Shown in pieces: positions 57,762 to 64,000 of a stretch of DNA of 64,000 nt. The notes beneath the pieces are model-generated. The model was given only the letters and a program-made list of their open reading frames with translations, was not told the DNA's origin and ran no database searches. This DNA is from Orbilia blumenaviensis (Eukaryota > Ascomycota > Orbiliomycetes > Orbiliales > Orbiliaceae), in contig JAVHNS010000002.1 in NCBI GenBank assembly GCA_036872755.1, positions 2,728,001-2,792,000 of the forward strand, in the 5' to 3' direction. The position numbers and the translations under genes are program-made. Numbering within the stretch: the first letter of the stretch is position 1; each line of letters opens with the position of its first letter.

Positions 57762-59515
57762 GGAATATTGCATGGGATGTCGGGACTACTGCCATAGGTC
57801 CATGCTATCATGTTTGATGAGGTTGGGAAAAGCATATATGGTTTTTCCTGTATCTCCTTCCGTCTTATGTCCACGTTTGTAACGCATGTAGCGGCAGTGG
57901 ATTTTATCACTTTCTTCTTTTGTTTCTACATTCTCCCCTTTCATTATTAATACGAACTTCCTTTTGTATCCTCTTGTCATTTGGGATGGAGTTCCTGATC
58001 TGCGATAGCCATCGAGTGCTGCTTCGTTTCCATTCACTGTTACAATATTTTCCTGTCCTTCCTGTCCTCCCATTCTCCCAGCTTTTTGGCCTAAAAAGAC
58101 ATTTGACTTCGCTATTTTTACTTGTTCGTTCTTATTTTTCTCCCTCCTATTTGATTCCGCCCTACTTTCGTTGCAGATTATACTGTGCTGCTCTTCTGCT
58201 TTTTTAAGGAGGGAAAGAAATCATTATTACCGGAGCTTTACGGTTTGTTAGCTGGGTGCTTTCTGTTCCTTCTCTTTTCTGCCGATATCCTATCGTCGCC
58301 ACTTCGCTTCCTTCAAACTTTTTCATTCATCGTTCTTGCATATTGTGCGTGTGTCAGTGTGTATATGTGCGTGTGCATGCTGTGGTTTGCTTAAGGTCCC
58401 ACCTGACCTATACCCTTTCATTTTCTATACCTATTCGATGTATATATATACCCATACTCCTTGTTACCTTTTTCTTTTTACTTTTTTGCTTCTGACGGTT
58501 TAATGTCAAACAACAATTTTACTTTTATATCACTTCCCACGAGTGGAGTGATTACAGGGTGGTTTACTCAAAATTTTATATATTTCCTTTATCGCCGTTA
58601 GGCATTGCTCCAACCTGTTTATTTGGTTAGAGTTTGCGATATATATGTTAGCATCATATCGTGGGCCTGCCTGGTTGTATGAACTATATCAACAGAGTGT
58701 TCCCTACGCGTACGGCTTGTTCTATGTTGAACACGAAGTTGGGAGCAATCTACATAATAGGACCATTAATCATTTGGATCTCGGAAGATGCCTAGGAAGT
58801 AGCTTAAGAACTCATGACTTCAAAAAATCGCAGTATATGATTATGCCTAACTAAGTGTTCTGCTTCGTTGAGGCTGGTTTACGAGATCAAATTATGGTAA
58901 TCTTGACTAATAGTACATTTGCCCGCTAAAAATATATATTCCATTCCCAATGTAAAAAACGCCACGCACAATGAACCTGTTATCATGAAAACATAAGGAG
59001 AAAGGAAGTATATATATACCATTCTAATCAAAAACCTTTTGAGAGAATCGGCTTTATAGCCTGGGTTGAACTTATGTTTTTTCTTGCTCCGGCCCGAGTC
59101 TTTCACTCCATTGCCTTGGAAGGTCGTAGGATTGATAAACTAGAGTGGAGCCGGAGGCCGAGGACTGCGGAAGCTAATAGGTGTCTGCAAGGTTGGTTTC
59201 GGGAACTGGTAGAAGAATACCTGCTATAATGCTACAGCAGGATTGCTTGTAGAGGCAGAGGTTCTATTTCAGTTCACCTTACTGGCACCTCCCAGCGTCC
59301 TTACCAGGCATTCCCTCAGTTCCAATTTGTATAACTGTCCCCTACTTCTTTGTTGACATACCCAAGTCCTCCTAATCATATTTCGCAACCTCCTCGATGG
59401 ATAGTATTCTCGCGTTATTCGGTATCGGCGTGGCCACTTTACAACGTGTCCCCCTTTTTCGCGCAACGGCAGTAGGAGCTCGGCATTTGCTTTTTGTTCC
59501 GGTCGACGGAGGCTT
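57762..59515. other. Convergent 3' region, kinesin / CDK7
   Basis: T/C-rich 3' flank of the kinesin and 3' flank of the CDK7 gene. Holds the inverted copy of the 34-bp dispersed repeat. The open frame at 58645-58854 ends inside that repeat and shows no family. Confidence 0.55.
58853..58886 (-). repeat. 34-bp dispersed repeat, copy 2 (inverted)
   Basis: Exact reverse complement of 32877-32910, about 26 kb away. Diverged similarity with indels continues on both sides. Confidence 0.85.
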
Positions 59516-60896
59516 CTAGCCACCGCCACCTCCAAAGTCTAGTTTCCTTGCTACCTTCTTCCCACGTTCATCTGGAGTGTTAAACAATTCCCCAGCTTTC
59601 CTTTTGAGATCACTCCCAACTTTCTCAATTCCTTTGCCACCACCCTTCTTTGGAAGATTGGCGGGTAGGGTGGGATATGGCTCTTGCGAGAACCATTTGG
59701 CATCTAAAGCCGCTCGCGCAGTACATCGCTTTCGTGGATCGAGACGGAGCATCTTCATAAGAAGCTCGACTCCGGATTCTCCGGCTGCAATGAAAGTATT
59801 CATGAAGAAGTCCGTCCCCCGTTCCTTGACCTGGGCTCCGCCAGCATCGTGGTAACCAGGTAAACTGGAGACCCCTGGCCAGTTTTCCTCAGTCGGTGTG
59901 CCCAGCCACTGGCAAATTAACTCCAGTTGGTGTAAGTCTGTATTCCCAGCTAAAAATGGGGTTCGTAACATGAGTTCGCAAAAGACGAGACCGAGAGAGA
60001 AGATGTCGACCGAAGATGAATAGTGTTTGGCGCCGTAGAAAAGTTCGGGAGGGCGGTACCAACGGGTAATGACCTGGTGGGTCATATTTCGTTTAGGATC
60101 AGCGAAGGAACGGGCAAGACCAAAATCTGCAAGTTTGAGAACACCATTGGCAGCAAGAAGCAAATTGTTGGGTTTGATATCCTAGTGTTTAGACGTCAGA
60201 TAGGCGGCTTTGGAGGGAAACCAGGCTAGAGGGGAAGTTCAACGTACACGATGTATAACGAATGACTTGTGGCACCACCACAGCCCACGCAAACTCATTA
60301 ACATCCAACTTTTAATGTCTCCCATAGACAGAGTTTGCGAAGTGTCCCTGATTATCATTTCCAAGTCGCTGTCAAGGAACTCTAGCACTAGGCATAAGTT
60401 CTGGTTCTTGGACGAAAAGACATCGAGGAGAGCAATGATATTTGGATGGTGGAGTTCACGGAGGTATTTGACTTCACGGATAGCATCCATAGTTATTCCA
60501 TCGCGAAATTCTGTATTGACTTTAATCTTCTTTATGGCGACCGGGACGGCGGATTCGGTGGCGGTGGCACGGCGGTGTCCGAGATTCACGACGGCGTAGG
60601 CACCCTCTCCGAGCTTTCGGTCTATAGAACATACCATTTAGCAGCTAAAATTTATATGTTGAAAAATACAAGAATACTGACAGACCTTTAGTGTACTTCT
60701 TCTTAATCCGAGTGTTCAAATCATCGGGATCATCGTTATCTGACGCATCAGAATCGTCGTTCTGTAGCTTGACATCTCCAGTTTCGGCAGCCATGGCGAG
60801 TAAAGGAGTATCGTTCCCGTTCCCATTTCCAAATGGCAAGGTCCGCTTAGCATTACCGAGTGTCGATGAAGTCGAAGGACCAGTCGGCGCACTCAT
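59516..60896 (-). CDS. CDK7/Kin28-type cyclin-dependent kinase (TFIIH)
   Basis: Three exons on the minus strand, 60896-60686, 60621-60248 and 60181-59516, give 416 aa. Family members phosphorylate the RNA polymerase II CTD within TFIIH and, in many organisms, activate other CDKs. The first ~70 residues are a low-complexity acidic extension (NDDSDASDNDDPDDLNTR). The kinase domain follows: G-loop LGEGAYAVV, catalytic Lys near 101 in VAIKK, the alpha-C block MDAIREVKYLREL, catalytic loop HRDIKPNN (HRD at 194-196, split by intron 2), DFG at 214-216, and T-loop MTHQVITRWYRPPEL with the activating Thr at about 229. The MTHQV-x-TRWYR sequence is diagnostic of CDK7 among CDKs. The C-terminus is basic (KRKAGELFN, KKVARKLDF). 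Intron 1 uses a GTCTGT donor, a weaker site. It shares a short promoter with mS41. Confidence 0.95.
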
Positions 60897-61117
60897 CGCG
60901 GTGTGGAGGATAAAAGTCGTGACAGGTGGTTTAGGTGGAAGACGTGGAGGCCGCGGCGAAGCTAAAATAGGCGAACGTCTCTTGTGTTGGACCTGAAACA
61001 GGATTCGGCCTGCGGGAGAAAATTCTGGGCCGCAGGAACGACAACGACGAACAACCTCGAAACAACTCCAAGTTTGATATCATATCAGGTCATATCGCAA
61101 GGGGGGGAATACACACA
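60897..61117. promoter_or_regulatory. 221-bp bidirectional promoter, CDK7 / mS41
   Basis: Only 221 bp separate the CDK7 start codon (minus) from the mS41 start codon (plus), so both leaders and core promoters must lie here or overlap the genes. No obvious TATA box is seen. Confidence 0.6.
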
Positions 61118-61702
61118 ATGGTATGGGTGCCGGACTTAATCGAAGTAGGCTATTCATGGATATTGACATCTTGCCTCTAGAACCGATTACGACCGTTGTT
61201 CCCCGCGAGGAGGCCCGCGATTCTAGACCTCCTACTACCCCGGTCCAATCATGCGAGGTTACTTCATCACTCGCGCGACCCACGACCTATTCCTGCCGTA
61301 CGATATCCGCTTATATCAATGGTTTACGAGGCCTCCCAGACTTGGCAGACTAATCGGCGTGTATAGGAATCATCCACCGCTCCGGACGTCAAGACTTTCC
61401 TCACCAAAATCGGCCGAAATATGATTCAGCACGAATCAAAGTTTACAGACTGGAAACAACTTATGGGGACTACGACTCAACAGCTACGTGACATGGGTAT
61501 TGAACCGGCGAGGGACAGGAGGTACTTGATTGATTGGAGAGAAAGATACAGGAACGGGATTGAGCCGACAGAATACAAGCGAGGCAGGAAGATTGACGGT
61601 GGTGAAAGACGAAGGAAGATGGTCAGGGCACTAAGGAGAATCGCAGAGAGACAGGAGCAGAGGAAGAAAGAAGAACAGGCAATATTGATGGGCAAGTTGT
61701 AG
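61118..61702 (+). CDS. Mitochondrial small-subunit ribosomal protein mS41 (Fyv4-like)
   Basis: Three exons, 61118-61120 (ATG only), 61181-61297 and 61367-61702, give 151 aa. The spliced start gives an arginine-rich, acid-free N-terminal run, MNRLRPLFPARRPAI, typical of a mitochondrial presequence. The mS41 domain then follows: TAPDVKTFLTKIGRN, KFTDWKQLMGTT, QLRDMGIEPARDRRYLIDWRERYRNG, and a basic Lys/Arg-rich tail. Intron 1 (61121-61180) has GTATGG/TAG ends. Intron 2 (61298-61366) has GTACGA/TAG ends and a CTAAT branch. No other exon combination I tried kept frame: the ATG frame from 61123 cannot join exon 3 in phase. The protein belongs to the mitoribosome small subunit and is head-to-head with CDK7. 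Confidence 0.85.
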
Positions 61703-62405
61703 GGTGCTACCGATGAAGGGTGAAATTTCTTCAAGGTTAGGACGGATGACAACGGTGTGCCTGGAGGGGGATTTGCATATATATGTTTGCAATACCGCCG
61801 ACTAGTTTGGGACGTCTTGGTCCGACCGGGTTCGACGAGTTGGGTTATCATGGAATCGCAGGACGTAGCCCCTACCAAGCTCCACGCCTCTTTTGTCCCT
61901 AATATCAACATCAGGGATTGCTGGGGATACCAAATATTGTCAAACTGGACAAATATGGACCCCCGATATCACGTGTATGTACATAGAACCAAATACCACT
62001 AACGGCGTTTATCATCGCTTTATATAGAATCGCTCGTCGAACTATATAGCTCATCCACCGCTCATCCGTCGACTCGGGCATCTAAGCGAGCCATGCAAGT
62101 TTATTCTTCCATGTATTTTGCAAAGGCCAAAAGATTATATGCCCCCTTGAGGCTATATACAGCGCTTTGGGAGAACACGTGGTGGCGATCTAAATAAAAG
62201 AGCTACCAGCGATCCGGGGCTATCATTCAAGTTGTTCCTCTCCTTATATAACCAGTATACAGCCAGCCCCCCAATTGTTCTAAAACATTTGTTCCTTGGG
62301 CTGTACAACCATCTCCGACAGCTTGCCGGGATACCGCTGGACCCATCAGCCAGACTCCAGGAAGCGACAAGGACATAGTCTATTTTGAAATTTCACGTTT
62401 GTACG
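61703..62405. other. Intergenic region
   Basis: About 700 bases with no supportable gene. The end should hold the promoter and leader of the last gene. Confidence 0.55.
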
Positions 62406-64000
62406 ATGAATCAAGATCAAAGACCCGCATACGAGGGGGACCTAAGACGCCGCCAGCGAGGGTTTGAGTACCAAAGCGCCTTCATGAACCAGGATTACGT
62501 TCAAATGCAGCATCTAAACCGGATAAACCAGCCCAGATTGAATCAAATCCAGCCCGGGCCAAACCAACCTCAACCCATTCTTGGACCGAACCAAGCTCAA
62601 ATCTGGTCAAATCCACCCCAGGCCAGGCCAAGCCAGTTTGAGCCCAGGTCAAGTCAGCCCCAGCTCAGACCAAGCCAACTCCAGCCCAGTCTGAACTATG
62701 CCCCCGTAGGATCGACATATCCAAGTCCCCAGGTCGAACTCTCAGAATCCCCAGAACCCATGGGGCAAGGAGCTGTGAGTGGTCATTTCTTCCCTTGCGA
62801 TCCTAATTAGAAGCTATATTATCTAACGTTTTTTTGTAGGTGGTACTCGTAGACCAGCAGAACTCGGAATGGAAAAAATCTGTCGAAGTTCGTGGCTCGC
62901 TTTCTTTTAACTTTAACAAAAGAGCCTGGGCCCCTTGTCTAAAGACATCCCCCAATGGTCTCGTCGACCCGCCAGGAAACTTCCCGGAATTTGAGTTCCT
63001 TCGGGAGGATAAATTTCGGCATTTCATGAACAGCAGCGGAAAGCTGATAAACGAACGAGAAGGTATTTCGCAATCGGGGTTCTGGGTAGAGGGTGGCTTC
63101 TTTATTGCCACTCTACACTTCGGTTCATGGGCTAGAAACGGCGAACTTCCGACACAGGATATACTCGAATCTTACCGCGAGAAACGGGAATTCGGCTTCG
63201 GTGTTTCAGCTATTAACCACAATATTGCTGGGCATCGTGAGGATGACAACTTTGTGGAGGTCTATCTCTGGAAGTGGAATCTTCCAAACGATATGGCGGT
63301 GTTCAGACCGGTATTCCAATTCAATGAACAGACTTCACCCCGCATGATTCCCTTGCGTTGCCTTGTGGAATCCGAACTTTTGTTTCAATATCTTGACCGA
63401 GTCGTCGGAGTCAAAATGTTTGCTGTTGGGTATAATAACCCCCCTGACAAGAGTTTGGCCGATCAAATTCGCAGTTACATGGCTGACACCCCCGCTACGC
63501 ACGGAGCTCCGGTACGTTGTTCTAGAGTTTCCGTTACTCGCTTGCGTATCGCTGTTTATAAAAGCTAATGATGTTACCTAGCCTGACTATGATGCTATCC
63601 TCTGGCCCTTCTTCAAGTCTGTTGCAATTGGCAGCCTCCGTGATATCGACATCGCTCAGTCCGAATTACTCGTAGACTGCTCGTTATGGAAAGGCTTCTT
63701 TGGTGGCCTCGTCGCTGTTAGATACCCAGAGACGGACGGAAGCCCTCTTGTGATCGGTCATAGTAAGTATAAACCCACTTACCAAGCCATCCATGTAGTC
63801 TTACCCGAGACGATACTAAATTTAACTCTACAAAACAGTGATCCACGCGAACAACGATGAAAAATTTAACCGAGCGAAGCTCTTACCCTCCGGACTCTGC
63901 GACTACTTGAAAAGTGCCTGCAACTCACCTGTGACACTAAAGAATGACACCGGCGAGATGGGGTTTCGTTACATTAAATTCGAACATATTCATACACCAG
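62406..64000 (+). CDS. Unknown protein with Gln/Pro-repeat N-terminus (3' partial)
   Basis: Four exons are visible, 62406-62774, 62840-63511, 63582-63762 and 63839 to beyond the window end, about 460 aa so far and incomplete. The first ATG in frame is at 62406. Residues ~40-110 are a repetitive Asn/Gln/Pro/Arg region (NQPRLNQIQPGPNQPQP, then SQPQLRPSQLQPS), apparently from tandem ~18-nt units. The later part is a folded domain: WVEGGFFIATLHFGSW, GVSAINHNIAGHRED, VEVYLWKWNLPNDMAV, FRPVFQF, ILWPFFKSVAIGSLRD and WKGFFGGLVAVRYPETDG. The residues around HFGSW and GFFGGLVAVRYP recall a trypsin-like protease fold, but no catalytic triad can be named, so I leave it unassigned. No signal peptide is seen. 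Confidence 0.8.

Noticed and set aside
58645..58854. 69-aa frame ending in the dispersed repeat, considered as a retroelement remnant
   Set aside because: No reverse transcriptase, RNase H or integrase motif is visible; only the repeat itself is supportable.

Overview
The window reads as a nuclear contig from a filamentous ascomycete (Pezizomycotina). Genes carry several short introns (mostly 54-133 nt) with GTAAGT/GTATGT-type donors, CTAAC/CTAAT/CTGAC branch sites and YAG acceptors. The families present are typically fungal: a CFEM protein, a Pth11/rhodopsin-type membrane protein, Zn2Cys6 and SWIM proteins, a Kip2-type kinesin and GPI-anchored Thr-rich wall proteins. The very long Thr/Pro repeats and gene-sparse spacing would suit an Orbiliomycete, but that is a guess.

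Layout. 1-4.9 kb: no supported gene. 4.87-5.57 kb: CFEM GPI protein (+). 7.48-10.70 kb: seven-exon secreted/transmembrane Kelch protein (-). 12.47-15.75 kb: 989-aa repeat-rich GPI wall glycoprotein (+). 16.3-16.9 kb: Nudix hydrolase (-). 18.87-19.41 kb: small orphan protein (+). 20.2-21.6 kb: zinc-independent MDR reductase (+). 22.1-25.7 kb: Zn2Cys6 regulator containing a 10-nt microexon (-). 25.7-30.9 kb: gene-free, CTAG-rich and full of inverted repeats. 30.9-32.1 kb: SWIM-finger protein (+). 35.8-36.5 kb: small two-exon orphan (+). 39.9-41.7 kb: seven-TM protein (+). 43.4-44.7 kb: MARVEL-like four-TM protein (+). 45.3-46.6 kb: STK19-like winged-helix protein (-). 47.3-48.9 kb: DGAT2 acyltransferase (+). 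54.6-57.5 kb: Kip2-type kinesin (+). 59.5-60.9 kb: CDK7/Kin28 kinase (-). 61.1-61.7 kb: mitoribosomal mS41 (+). 62.4 kb to the window end: partial unknown gene (+).

How the genes relate. There is no secondary-metabolite or other functional cluster. The right third holds conserved housekeeping genes: CDK7 and mS41 share a 221-bp head-to-head promoter, and STK19 and DGAT2 are divergent. The left two thirds hold cell-surface, signalling and lineage-specific genes separated by long non-coding blocks with long A/T homopolymers and decayed repeats.

Most worth following up: (1) the kinesin stop codon (UGA) is followed in the same frame by 95 open codons with no ATG that end in a transmembrane segment, suggesting readthrough, a 39-nt intron or a recent nonsense change; (2) the 10-nt microexon that builds the start of the zinc cluster; (3) an mS41 gene whose first coding exon is only the ATG; (4) the cluster of stem-loops at 28.2-29.5 kb. 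All exon models were assembled by hand from frame, splice motif and family fit, without transcript evidence.
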